Shown here piece after piece: positions 37,683 to 45,821 of a DNA stretch of 64,000 bases. The notes under the pieces were generated by a model. That model was not told where the DNA came from. It saw only the letters and a program-made list of their open reading frames with translations, and did no database searches. Source of the stretch: Formosa sediminum. Its GTDB lineage: Bacteria; Bacteroidota; Bacteroidia; Flavobacteriales; Flavobacteriaceae. The translations under genes and the position numbers were made by a program. The DNA is taken from NCBI RefSeq assembly GCF_007197735.1, contig NZ_CP041637.1, forward strand, positions 682,001 to 746,000, in the 5' to 3' direction. How positions within the stretch are numbered: the first letter of the stretch is position 1; the number at the start of each line of letters is the position of its first letter.

Positions 37683-38023
37683 ATTCCCTAACCACGATAA
37701 GAATATATTTTGAGTACGGTAAAAAACAAAAACATGTCCCTTTTTGGAAAACACTACACGAATCTGATTATGCCACTATAATTCTAAAGAAGGCAAAAGC
37801 AGCAAACTTAAACCAGGTGTTACATTTTAATGTCTCAAAAGGATATTTTAATAGTAAAAAAATAAACTGGGGACTTGGTGATGTTCAGCATTTTAAACAT
37901 CCACAAATAATAGAAATTACAGATACTCCAGAGCAAATTAATTGGTTTTTAGAATCTGAAAAAGTGTTTTTTGAAGATACTTCTATATACATTATTAAAA
38001 ACGAAATTTTATTAAAACCCTAG
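37679..38023 (+). CDS. DUF190-like small protein of fluoride operon
   Basis: Soluble protein of 114 residues that overlaps the CLC-F-like gene by 4 bases and so belongs to the same riboswitch-controlled operon. It opens TIRIYFEYGKKQKHVPFWKTL and has a central segment around LNQVLHFNVSKGYF. IIEITDTPEQINWFL follows, then VFFEDTSIYII. This order resembles DUF190 (PF02641), a PII-like ferredoxin-fold family often found beside crcB/Fluc fluoride channels. The similarity is partial and judged by eye. A role as a regulator or accessory of fluoride export is inference from context. It has no signal peptide or membrane helix. Confidence 0.72.
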   Translation: MNSLTTIRIYFEYGKKQKHVPFWKTLHESDYATIILKKAKAANLNQVLHFNVSKGYFNSKKINWGLGDVQHFKHPQIIEITDTPEQINWFLESEKVFFEDTSIYIIKNEILLKP

Positions 38024-38096
38024 ACCATTCAAACCTTTACATCTTTAAAACTGGTTTATTAATGTTACATTAACCCACAAAAACTAGTTTTTTATG

Positions 38097-38104
38097 TATT
38101 TTTG
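38097..38104 (+). promoter_or_regulatory. Candidate -7 box of gpsA
   Basis: TATTTTTG matches TAnnTTTG and lies 23 bases before the gpsA start. No -33 TTG was found at the right distance. Confidence 0.42.
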
Positions 38105-38127
38105 AAACTTATAATTACAATGCTTTT

Positions 38128-39129
38128 ATGAGTAAAGAATTAAAATATGCTGTATTTGGTGCAGGTAGTTGGGCTACCGCTATTGTAAAAATACTTTGTG
38201 AAAATCTTGACGAAGTAGGTTGGTACATGCGTAGTGTTTATACTAAAGAACATTTATTAAAAGAGCAACATAACCCTAATTATTTAAGTTCGGTAGAGTT
38301 TAATACAGATGAACTTATATTAAGTAACGATATAAACGAAATTGCGAATTACGCAGACCTATTAATTTTTGCAATTCCTTCTGCCTTTATGCAGAGTGAG
38401 TTAGAAAAAATAACCATAGATATCTCTAATAAAATTGTAGTTTCTGCGGTTAAGGGTATTATTCCTGAATCTGGCTTATTAGTTGGCGAACACTTTCATA
38501 AAGTTTATAATGTATCGTTTAACAATATTGCAGTAATTGCTGGGCCTTGTCACGCAGAAGAAGTAGCATTAGAGCGTTTATCTTATTTAACTATTTCTTG
38601 CGCCGATTCTAAAAAGGCGAAAGCTATTGCTAAAAACTTTTCAAGTAATTATATTAAAACTAAAATTAGCGACGATGTTATTGGTACAGAATACGCAGTT
38701 ATGCTAAAAAACATCTATGCTATTGCTGCCGGAATTGCTCATGGTTTAGGCTATGGTGATAATTTCCAAAGTGTATTAATGAGTAATGCTATTAGAGAAA
38801 TGAAACGCTTTATTAAAAAGATGCATAAAATGAAGCGCAACATTAATAACTCTGCATATTTAGGCGATTTATTAGTTACAGGATACTCGGTCTTTTCTAG
38901 AAATAGAATGTTTGGAAATATGATAGGTAAAGGCTATACCGTAAAATCTGCACAGATGGAAATGAGCATGGTTGCTGAAGGATATTACGCTACAAAAAGT
39001 GCACAATTATTAAACGATAAGAATGCGCGTAAAACCAAGCTTCCAATAATTAATGCCGTTTATGAAATTTTATACGAAGGAAAAGATCCAAAAAAGACGT
39101 TTACTAAACTCACCGATAAATTAGATTAG
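38128..39129 (+). CDS. gpsA: NAD(P)-dependent glycerol-3-phosphate dehydrogenase
   Basis: Cytoplasmic enzyme reducing dihydroxyacetone phosphate to sn-glycerol 3-phosphate for phospholipid synthesis. The Rossmann motif FGAGSWATAI (residues 10-19) binds the cofactor. VSAVKGIIPE and IAGPCHAEEV are family motifs, and the catalytic lysine lies in MLKNIYAIAAGIAHGLGYGD. At 333 residues the length is normal. The substrate region NSAYLGDLLVTGYS corresponds to the usual GLGDLxxT motif. It has its own promoter box and is convergent with the pheS cluster 15 bases downstream. Confidence 0.96.
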   Translation: MSKELKYAVFGAGSWATAIVKILCENLDEVGWYMRSVYTKEHLLKEQHNPNYLSSVEFNTDELILSNDINEIANYADLLIFAIPSAFMQSELEKITIDISNKIVVSAVKGIIPESGLLVGEHFHKVYNVSFNNIAVIAGPCHAEEVALERLSYLTISCADSKKAKAIAKNFSSNYIKTKISDDVIGTEYAVMLKNIYAIAAGIAHGLGYGDNFQSVLMSNAIREMKRFIKKMHKMKRNINNSAYLGDLLVTGYSVFSRNRMFGNMIGKGYTVKSAQMEMSMVAEGYYATKSAQLLNDKNARKTKLPIINAVYEILYEGKDPKKTFTKLTDKLD

Positions 39130-39144
39130 AAATCGCGCTAATAT

Positions 39145-39540
39145 CTATTTTACCAAAACGCCTTTAACACCCATTGTTGGTATAGGCTGGCAAGCTTTTT
39201 CGTTTATGGTATTGGCTTTAAAAACAAAAGATTTATCGAACATCTTATTGCCTTCGAAGAACGAAACTTCAAAGGTATTTACCAATGCGAGCACTTCGTC
39301 TTGAAGGTACTCTATTTTAGCAAAACTTTTTGCCGGAAGCGCCTCTAGTTTATGGCGCATTACAGCAGTTTTTTTATCTTTAGACAGTCCTTTAGAGACA
39401 ATCAAAATCATCTCTAAATCAACGTCTTTATCATTTATAATATAGGCATTCCATTCGTATACATTTAGGTCTTTATTAAAGACTTTTACAGCTGCAATAT
39501 AAACACCTTCAACCTTTGGAATCTCAATATCTTTCTTCAT
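39145..39540 (-). CDS. Conserved protein of unknown function next to pheS
   Basis: Protein of 131 residues with no signal peptide or membrane helix. It starts MKKDIEIPKVEGVYIAAVKVFN. Alternating hydrophobic strands suggest an all-beta fold (YEWNAYIINDKDVDLEMILIV, FAKIEYLQDEVLALVNTFEV). It ends with a proline/glycine-rich tail (CQPIPTMGVKGVLVK). It begins 4 bases after the pheS stop and is certainly co-transcribed. In related genomes proteins of this kind are sometimes labelled phenylalanyl-tRNA synthetase subunit alpha because of this position. It has no synthetase motif, and that name should not be used. Function unknown. Confidence 0.75.
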   Translation of the reverse strand: MKKDIEIPKVEGVYIAAVKVFNKDLNVYEWNAYIINDKDVDLEMILIVSKGLSKDKKTAVMRHKLEALPAKSFAKIEYLQDEVLALVNTFEVSFFEGNKMFDKSFVFKANTINEKACQPIPTMGVKGVLVK

Positions 39541-39544
39541 ATAT

Positions 39545-40564
39545 TTATATGGTAGACTTAAATTGTTCTAAGAAACGCACATCGTTTTCACTTAATAAAC
39601 GAATGTCATTTATTTGGTGTAATAACATTGCAATACGGTCTATTCCTACTCCAAAAGCAAAACCAGAATACACTTTAGAATCTATTTTACAATTTTCTAA
39701 AACATTAGGGTCTACCATACCACATCCACCAATTTCTAACCAACCGGTACCTTTAGTTATACGGTAATCAGACTCTGTTTCTAAGCCCCAATACACATCA
39801 ATTTCGGCGCTTGGTTCAGTAAACGGAAAGTAAGACGGACGTAAACGAATTTTTGATTTTCCGAACATCTCTGTGGTAAAATACTGAAGCGTTTGTTTTA
39901 AATCTGCAAAGCTTACATCTTTATCTATGTACAACCCCTCTACCTGATGAAAGAAACAGTGAGAACGTGCCGAAATGGCTTCATTTCTGTACACACGCCC
40001 AGGAGAAATTGTACGAATTGGAGGTGCATTATTTTCCATATAACGCACTTGAACAGAACTGGTATGTGTTCTTAATAATACATCTGGATTGGTTTGTATA
40101 AAAAACGTATCCTGCATGTCTCTTGCTGGATGATATTCTGGCAAGTTTAGTGCAGTGAAATTATGCCAATCATCTTCAATTTCTGGACCTTCACTTACAT
40201 TAAAACCTATGGTTGAAAAAATATCTATTATTTGATTTTTTACAATTGAAATCGGATGACGTGCACCAATAGAAATAGGTTCTGCTGGTCTAGATAAATC
40301 GCCATAAATTCCTTTTGCCTCTTCATGACTTTCTAACTCTGCTTTTAAAGCTTCTACACGTTCTTGTGCTGTGTTTTTTAGCTGATTAATAACTTGTCCG
40401 AATTCTTTCTTTTGGTCGTTAGCAACGTTTTTAAACTCAGCAAAATATTCGTTTAACAATCCTTTTTTACCTAAGTATTTAATACGGAATGCTTCCACTT
40501 CGTCTTTAGACTGTGCTTTAAATGCTTCTGCTTCAGCAATAAGTTCTTTTATTTTATCAATCAT
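39545..40564 (-). CDS. pheS: Phenylalanyl-tRNA synthetase alpha subunit
   Basis: Catalytic alpha subunit of the alpha2-beta2 PheRS, class II. A coiled-coil N-terminal arm (residues about 1-90; AEAEAFKAQSKDEVEAFRIK) is followed by motif 1 around GARHPIS. Motif 2 lies at VYRNEAISARSHCFFHQVEG and motif 3 at GFAFGVGIDRIAMLLHQI. Length 339 is standard. The beta-subunit gene pheT is not adjacent, as is common in Bacteroidota. A -7 box lies about 22 bases upstream, and a small conserved gene follows in the same operon. Confidence 0.97.
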   Translation of the reverse strand: MIDKIKELIAEAEAFKAQSKDEVEAFRIKYLGKKGLLNEYFAEFKNVANDQKKEFGQVINQLKNTAQERVEALKAELESHEEAKGIYGDLSRPAEPISIGARHPISIVKNQIIDIFSTIGFNVSEGPEIEDDWHNFTALNLPEYHPARDMQDTFFIQTNPDVLLRTHTSSVQVRYMENNAPPIRTISPGRVYRNEAISARSHCFFHQVEGLYIDKDVSFADLKQTLQYFTTEMFGKSKIRLRPSYFPFTEPSAEIDVYWGLETESDYRITKGTGWLEIGGCGMVDPNVLENCKIDSKVYSGFAFGVGIDRIAMLLHQINDIRLLSENDVRFLEQFKSTI

Positions 40565-40586
40565 GATATTCTTTCAAAAATGAATG

Positions 40587-40594
40587 CAAATTTA
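40587..40594 (-). promoter_or_regulatory. Candidate -7 box of pheS
   Basis: Minus-strand TAAATTTG, 22 bases before the pheS start and 7 bases after the stop of the upstream gene. No matching -33 TTG was found. Confidence 0.42.
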
Positions 40595-40601
40595 ACAATT
40601 C

Positions 40602-40958
40602 TTAATTTATATATTCGGTTTCAATGAAATAGTTTACAATGGCTTCTTTCATTAAAATACTCTGTTCTCCAGCTTTTAAAGTTGGTAATTGTTCTTTTAT
40701 GGTGTAATGTGGCCAACCGTCTTCATCTACATAATCAAATTCATAATACCCATAAGGCACTAATAATTTACAAATTGCAATATGCATTAAATCTAATTTC
40801 TGGTCTTTTTTAAAACTACGATCAAACTGCCCTAATTCTTGTAAACCAATTAAATATATTATAGCATCTAGATCTAAAGTATCGCCATCTGCAAATTGAT
40901 TCGACAATTTAGTTACAACATCTTCCCATCTCGATTTTAATTCTTCGTCTCTTGACAT
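40602..40958 (-). CDS. Conserved hypothetical cytoplasmic protein
   Basis: Protein of 118 residues. The start at 40958 (MSRDEELKSRWEDVV) is preferred because a further upstream ATG at 40982 would lie in the promoter region, 5 bases from the -7 box. The sequence is rich in charged and aromatic residues, with segments LDLDAIIYLIGLQELGQF, MHIAICKLLVPYGYYEFD and GWPHYTIKEQLP. No signal peptide or membrane helix is seen. It lies immediately upstream of pheS on the same strand, but with a separate promoter box between them. I do not recognise a family with an assigned function. Confidence 0.75.
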   Translation of the reverse strand: MSRDEELKSRWEDVVTKLSNQFADGDTLDLDAIIYLIGLQELGQFDRSFKKDQKLDLMHIAICKLLVPYGYYEFDYVDEDGWPHYTIKEQLPTLKAGEQSILMKEAIVNYFIETEYIN

Positions 40959-40986
40959 ATATTTTTTATGCTTTATCTGCAAGGTG

Positions 40987-40994
40987 CAAAGTTA
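40987..40994 (-). promoter_or_regulatory. Candidate -7 box of the hypothetical gene
   Basis: Minus-strand TAACTTTG, 28 bases before the chosen start at 40958. Its position supports that start over the longer one. No clear -33 TTG was found. Confidence 0.45.
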
Positions 40995-41055
40995 AAAAAT
41001 AGCACTGCATTTCTTGTAAACTTCTTATAAAATATGACAGATTCATTTTTAATAT

Positions 41056-41063
41056 TATATTTG
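41056..41063 (+). promoter_or_regulatory. Candidate -7 box of cvpA-like gene
   Basis: TATATTTG matches TAnnTTTG and lies 19 bases before the start codon. No -33 TTG was found at normal spacing. Confidence 0.45.
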
Positions 41064-41082
41064 AGAAACCAACCAATTCATT

Positions 41083-41607
41083 ATGACTTTATTAGATATT
41101 ATTCTTGCAGTAATCCTCTTATTCGGACTAATACGAGGGTTTATTAACGGTCTCTTTGTTGAAATTGCATCTCTACTCGCTTTAGTTATAGGTATTTTTG
41201 GAGCGATTCACTTTAGTGCTTTTACGGCAACCCTTTTTGAGGATAAAGTAGATTGGGAAGATAATTATGTTAGTATTGTAGCCTTTGCTGTAACATTTAT
41301 CGTTATTGTTTTAGTTATTGGGTTAGCTGGTAAAGCCCTAACCAAACTAGCCGATTTTGCATTTTTAGGTATGCTTAACAAACTTTTAGGAGGTGTTTTT
41401 GGATTGCTTAAACTTGGGTTAATTGCAAGTATTGCTCTAAATATTTTTGGCAACTTAAACAATACCATTCCTTTTATGGACAAAAAAGACATAGACAAAT
41501 CTATACTTTACGAACCGGTATTAGCTATTTCTACAAAGCTTTATCCCGCAATTAAAGCAAAGGTAGATGAGAAGAAAAAAGATATCTTAACTAAAGATAA
41601 AGATTAA
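41083..41607 (+). CDS. CvpA family membrane protein
   Basis: Inner-membrane protein of 174 residues with four predicted helices. It opens with the family hallmark LLDIILAVILLFGLIRGFINGLFVEIASLLAL, cited here as residues 3-34. Further helices follow around 60-85, and residues 95-125 contain LLGGVFGLLKLGLIASIALN. A lysine-rich cytoplasmic tail closes it. CvpA proteins were first linked to colicin V export and are now mostly tied to envelope homeostasis. No more specific role is visible. The last 4 bases overlap the convergent reductase gene. Confidence 0.88.
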   Translation: MTLLDIILAVILLFGLIRGFINGLFVEIASLLALVIGIFGAIHFSAFTATLFEDKVDWEDNYVSIVAFAVTFIVIVLVIGLAGKALTKLADFAFLGMLNKLLGGVFGLLKLGLIASIALNIFGNLNNTIPFMDKKDIDKSILYEPVLAISTKLYPAIKAKVDEKKKDILTKDKD

Positions 41608-43808
41608 TAACAGTCTAACTTAAGTTGCCCATTAGATTTATACACACTTAGCGGATATTCTAAATAGCGGTCGCATATTGTTTCAAGAACTTTAAGCACA
41701 TCCTTTTGCATGGCTATAGAACCGCAAATTAAAATCACCCCTTTTTGCTTTAAAACTAATGCCACTTGTTCTGCATCGCGCTCCAATACATGCTGCACAT
41801 ATACTTTTGTAGACTCGTTTTGCGAATATGCTATTTCTAATTTTTTTAGTTTTCCTGTATTTAAACTATTTTCTATAAAAGGTTTATATATATCGAAAGA
41901 CACAGGTTGTCTACCACCCCAATATAACTGCATATTCTGATTTGTTGCACTTTGATGAATCATTCCTACAAAGGGTGCAATACCTGTTCCGTTAGCAATC
42001 ATTAAGACGTGTTTAGTGCGCTTAGAAATTCTGAACTCTTTATTTTTTATAAGTCTTGCTTTTATAACATCGTTAGGCTTTAAATTGTTTAAAAAGTTTG
42101 AACATAAACCTAGTTCTTGACGTTTAACACTTAAAAACACAGTTTGGTTTACTTTACCTACAGAATATAAACGTTCAGCACTTTTTGCTTCAGGCTGAAT
42201 GGCTAATAAATCTCCAGATTTAAATCGAGGTGCTCCAAATTTAGACTTTAACACCATGGTAAACGTGTCGTCTGGATTATCGCTTGCAACAGTTTTTTCT
42301 AATACAATGAAGGTTCGTTTTCTTTTCTTCTCTTGTAAGACATCATCACCATCTAATTTAATTTGTAATCCTACTTTTTTAGACCATAAATTTATCCATT
42401 GTGTATAGGCTTCAAAAGATTTGTTATGGATGGTAAATGGAGCCAAAAGTTGAACCGCATTGGGATCTGACTGCAATAATGTGTCCACATCAAAAGCATA
42501 TTTACAAAAATCTTTATATGCTAAAGACCCAAAACCAACTACTGAAAAACTATAAGCATGATCTGATGAAATTGTTTTAAAAATACTATTGAATTTATTC
42601 GCGTTTTCCGGAGCTTCACCCTGACCATATGTTGCTGTGATAACAACCAAATGTTCGCATTGTTTATAGGTAGAAAACGCATTAAGTTCGGCAATAAAAC
42701 TAGATTCTCCCAACTTTAATAATTGCGCATGCAACATATTAGCATATTGCAAGGTACTTCCGTTTTCAGACCCTATTAGAATTACAAATTTTGCATTGTC
42801 TTTTTTAAACTTATTTTTTAGTTTGCCTTTACGTCGTTTAAAAGTCATTACAAAACCAGAGTACACGAAAAACAAGATATTTAAACAAGCAACAGCTAAA
42901 ATTAAAGCCCAAATAATACTGCCTTGCCCTGTATGTAAATTAATACTTAACCGGGATGCAAGGGCTATAAACGGATATTTAGATTCACTTAAAATTTCAC
43001 CCGTATACTGATTCACTAAAACTTCGCGATCCTGTAGTTGAAGAGTATAGCAATCTTCTACAAATTCGGAAAACGGAAATTCTACACTTCTAACATCAGA
43101 AAGTTTGGTGTCTCTAAAAATAGGTTGATTGTGTAATTCTCGTTTAGGAGTTTCGGAAATGGCATCAAAATCTACATTATGCGTTAGTGTTTCCTTTGGT
43201 AATAAATCAAACCTATATAGCGATAAATATACGCCTGTAAGTGTTATAACTACAATAGGAATTAAAGACAATCTACCCAAGACAACGTGGTAATATTGAG
43301 AAAAATTTTCATTAACTATTTTACTAAAAAAACGTTTAAAGCTACGTTGTCTTTTTACTATAAGTACGGTACCTGAAACAGCAATTAAAAACAATAAAAA
43401 AGAAGTTACCCCGATAAAAATTCGCCCTGTAGATTTTAAAAACAATGAACGATGAAAGTTTGTTGTCCATTGAAACAAAGGAGCTTTTTCTATAATATCG
43501 CCAATTTTATGACCTGTTCTAGGATCAATGTAAAAAGTTTCTGCATCTCCAGATTCTGTAATTACAACTGCAGACACAAATCCATTAGCATCAACATCGA
43601 CGTTTAATATTTCAATATAATTTGCTTTTAAATGCTGAATCGTTTCAGCTAACGAAACCTCATCAAAATCTTTTACACGATACGGCTGAACCTGATTAGA
43701 AATAGGCTCGAACGCTAAAATGACCCCTGTTAATGAAGCCAACACTATAAAAACAAAAGAAGATACAGCCAATGCTAGGTGGCTATATCTCCATATTGAA
43801 ATTGTCAT
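41604..43808 (-). CDS. PepSY-membrane / flavodoxin reductase fusion (iron/heme locus)
   Basis: Membrane flavoprotein of 734 residues combining two modules. The N-terminal half is a PepSY-associated four-helix membrane part (helices at about 10-33, 128-150, 172-198, 298-325) with periplasmic loops. The C-terminal half is a diflavin-reductase-like unit. It has a flavodoxin domain from about residue 340 (ILIGSENGSTLQYANML, TATYGQGEAPENA), an FAD domain (RLYSVGKVN) and an NAD(P) domain (MIANGTGIAPFVGMI), ending VYKSNGQLKLDCY. It likely passes cytoplasmic NAD(P)H electrons to periplasmic ferric or heme substrates (inference). It is last in the minus-strand operon of the HmuY/TonB locus. Confidence 0.88.
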   Translation of the reverse strand: MTISIWRYSHLALAVSSFVFIVLASLTGVILAFEPISNQVQPYRVKDFDEVSLAETIQHLKANYIEILNVDVDANGFVSAVVITESGDAETFYIDPRTGHKIGDIIEKAPLFQWTTNFHRSLFLKSTGRIFIGVTSFLLFLIAVSGTVLIVKRQRSFKRFFSKIVNENFSQYYHVVLGRLSLIPIVVITLTGVYLSLYRFDLLPKETLTHNVDFDAISETPKRELHNQPIFRDTKLSDVRSVEFPFSEFVEDCYTLQLQDREVLVNQYTGEILSESKYPFIALASRLSINLHTGQGSIIWALILAVACLNILFFVYSGFVMTFKRRKGKLKNKFKKDNAKFVILIGSENGSTLQYANMLHAQLLKLGESSFIAELNAFSTYKQCEHLVVITATYGQGEAPENANKFNSIFKTISSDHAYSFSVVGFGSLAYKDFCKYAFDVDTLLQSDPNAVQLLAPFTIHNKSFEAYTQWINLWSKKVGLQIKLDGDDVLQEKKRKRTFIVLEKTVASDNPDDTFTMVLKSKFGAPRFKSGDLLAIQPEAKSAERLYSVGKVNQTVFLSVKRQELGLCSNFLNNLKPNDVIKARLIKNKEFRISKRTKHVLMIANGTGIAPFVGMIHQSATNQNMQLYWGGRQPVSFDIYKPFIENSLNTGKLKKLEIAYSQNESTKVYVQHVLERDAEQVALVLKQKGVILICGSIAMQKDVLKVLETICDRYLEYPLSVYKSNGQLKLDCY

Positions 43809-43818
43809 ACTTTATCTT

Positions 43819-44313
43819 TTAATTAGGAATCATACGTATATAACGTATAAATCCTTTACCTTCTACTTTACTTTTTACACTGGCAGATGTTAATTTAAAT
43901 TGCACATCTTGTTCGTAATATTCTTGATCTTCTACAGCAGATTCAAAACGAATACTGTATCCAGAATCTATTTTTGAATCGTCTATTTCAATCACATTTA
44001 TACTACGTTGTCCTCCTGCTACAGTGGCTCCTGTTATCGCATCAATATCGTTGCGTTTTTTTCCATAAAAATCAAACCAAGATGTTAAATCGTTATACCA
44101 TTCATCATCATCACCTTGCATATACAAAGTTTTTTCGTACTCTCCTTCTGGATTAATTAATGAAATTACAACATATGCACCTTCGCCTGTATAATTTGTC
44201 ATTTGTATCATACATTTATATTTAGATGCTGCCACAACTGGTTTAAACGCATAAAATGTAAATGCAACTAAAGCTAAAGCACAAACTGTTTTTATTACTG
44301 AAAATTTACGCAT
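43819..44313 (-). CDS. DUF2271 family periplasmic protein
   Basis: Exported protein of 164 residues. The signal peptide ends near VVAA (residue about 29). The DUF2271 body includes YKCMIQMTNYTGEGAYVVIS, TSWFDFYGKKRNDIDAITGA and the C-terminal GKGFIRYIRMIPN. It sits 10 bases upstream of the PepSY-flavodoxin gene, a pairing that recurs in Bacteroidota iron loci. Together they may form a periplasmic electron-transfer or ferric-reduction unit. DUF2271 itself has no established activity, and the segment DAITGATVAGGQ resembles the flavin-attachment S/TGAT context seen in FMN-binding periplasmic proteins, which might be worth testing. Confidence 0.82.
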   Translation of the reverse strand: MRKFSVIKTVCALALVAFTFYAFKPVVAASKYKCMIQMTNYTGEGAYVVISLINPEGEYEKTLYMQGDDDEWYNDLTSWFDFYGKKRNDIDAITGATVAGGQRSINVIEIDDSKIDSGYSIRFESAVEDQEYYEQDVQFKLTSASVKSKVEGKGFIRYIRMIPN

Positions 44314-44316
44314 ATC

Positions 44317-45819
44317 TTATTTTAAAAAGTTAATGTTTATGTTATTCGCTTTTAACAATTCATTCTCACTTGCTAAATCGAAGGCTGTTTCTTCAAATTC
44401 TGTAGTCACCATTTTATCGGCACCATTTTCCAATAAATACTTTAAAACTTTATCGTTCTTGGCAGACATTGCTGCTTTTAGTAAAGGTGTTATTCCTTCA
44501 GAATTTTTAGCATTAATATCTACATTATGTTTTGCAGCCAATTTAAGCAAACCTAAACCATTGTGATTTAAAGCTAAGTGATACAATGTATCTCCATTAG
44601 CTTGTGGTTTGGTAATATCTAATCCTTTAGATGTTAAAAGCTCTAATTTAGGTTTAAAATCATCTTTATTTCTTGGTGAAAACGACTCAAATAAATAAGC
44701 TGTTAAATTATTTCCATTAGCATCAACCATATTAATATTTGCACCTTGATTTAATAAATAAGATACCATCTCTGTATTATTATTTTGAACAGCTAAAGCC
44801 AATGCTGTTGCCCCTTTTTTATTAGCGGCATTAATATCTTTTAATTTGGGTTGAAGTAATTTAATTATAGCCACATCGTTAGCAGCTGCTGCTTTTAAAA
44901 ATGGCGTATCTCCATTTTGATCTGACTGATTAACATCTACACCCTTTGCTAAAAAATAGGTTATAACCTCTTGGTCTTTACTTTTACCTGCTAAACCATG
45001 TAAAGGTGTTACTCCTGTTTTAGTAGTTACATTAGCCTGAATACCTTTAGATTCTAAATATTTAAAAACATCTAAACTATTCGCTGGTCCACGACCACCT
45101 GCACTAGCAAAGATCATGGCATTTCCACCGTCATTATTTAGGTTCTTATAATCTACACCTTTAGCAATTAACTGATCTAGCATATCTGTATTTCCAGATT
45201 TTGCTACATAATTAAAAATACCATTTCCGTGAGCATCCTTACTATTAAGGTCTAAACCTTTAGCTGTAAAATAGTTTATTGTAGAAAAATCTGTTGCACG
45301 TTGAGAGACTAATAACAAAGCATTTGCACCATCATGATTTACATCTGTTAATTTTAATCCGTTTGCTAAACATAGATCGTATACTTTCGTGTTTTTTTGA
45401 CCACCTGTCGCAGCAAAATTCAATAAATTATAACCGTGATCATCAGAAATATCTGTTCTAGCACCTTGCTTTAATAGGTATTCCATAAGTTCTACATTTC
45501 CTTTATTAGCTGCCCAAAAGATATAAGTACGACCATCGTGAGTTAACTTATTAACATCGTTCCCTTCTTTAGAAAGTAAATATTTTATAGTAGTTATCGG
45601 CGCATCTCCTAAAATGGCAGTTGCAACAGCATCAAAACTTCTCTCATTAAGTTTTGCAGGATCATTACCTTCTTTAATTTTTAAATCAATAGTTTCAATT
45701 GTTGGATTTGTTGCCCAAAAATCGCGCTCTAAAAACACATTTGTTTGTTGTGCTTGTGTTACTACTCCTAGAGCTAAAAAGGCTCCTAAAAATGCATGTT
45801 TTAATCCTATCTTTTTCAT
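44317..45819 (-). CDS. Exported ankyrin-repeat protein
   Basis: Protein of 500 residues with a signal peptide (ending TQAQ, residue about 24) and about a dozen ankyrin repeats covering residues about 75-490. Typical units are DGRTYIFWAANKGNVELMEYLLKQGA and NKKGATALALAVQNNNTEMVSYLL, given here by their positions near 92 and 335. A periplasmic or surface ankyrin array is uncommon and probably serves protein binding. It lies in the heme/iron operon between the DUF6607 and DUF2271 genes, with gaps of 2-3 bases, so it belongs to that system. Periplasmic ankyrin proteins elsewhere have been tied to oxidative-stress protection, but that is only analogy here. Confidence 0.87.
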   Translation of the reverse strand: MKKIGLKHAFLGAFLALGVVTQAQQTNVFLERDFWATNPTIETIDLKIKEGNDPAKLNERSFDAVATAILGDAPITTIKYLLSKEGNDVNKLTHDGRTYIFWAANKGNVELMEYLLKQGARTDISDDHGYNLLNFAATGGQKNTKVYDLCLANGLKLTDVNHDGANALLLVSQRATDFSTINYFTAKGLDLNSKDAHGNGIFNYVAKSGNTDMLDQLIAKGVDYKNLNNDGGNAMIFASAGGRGPANSLDVFKYLESKGIQANVTTKTGVTPLHGLAGKSKDQEVITYFLAKGVDVNQSDQNGDTPFLKAAAANDVAIIKLLQPKLKDINAANKKGATALALAVQNNNTEMVSYLLNQGANINMVDANGNNLTAYLFESFSPRNKDDFKPKLELLTSKGLDITKPQANGDTLYHLALNHNGLGLLKLAAKHNVDINAKNSEGITPLLKAAMSAKNDKVLKYLLENGADKMVTTEFEETAFDLASENELLKANNININFLK

Positions 45820-45821
45820 AT

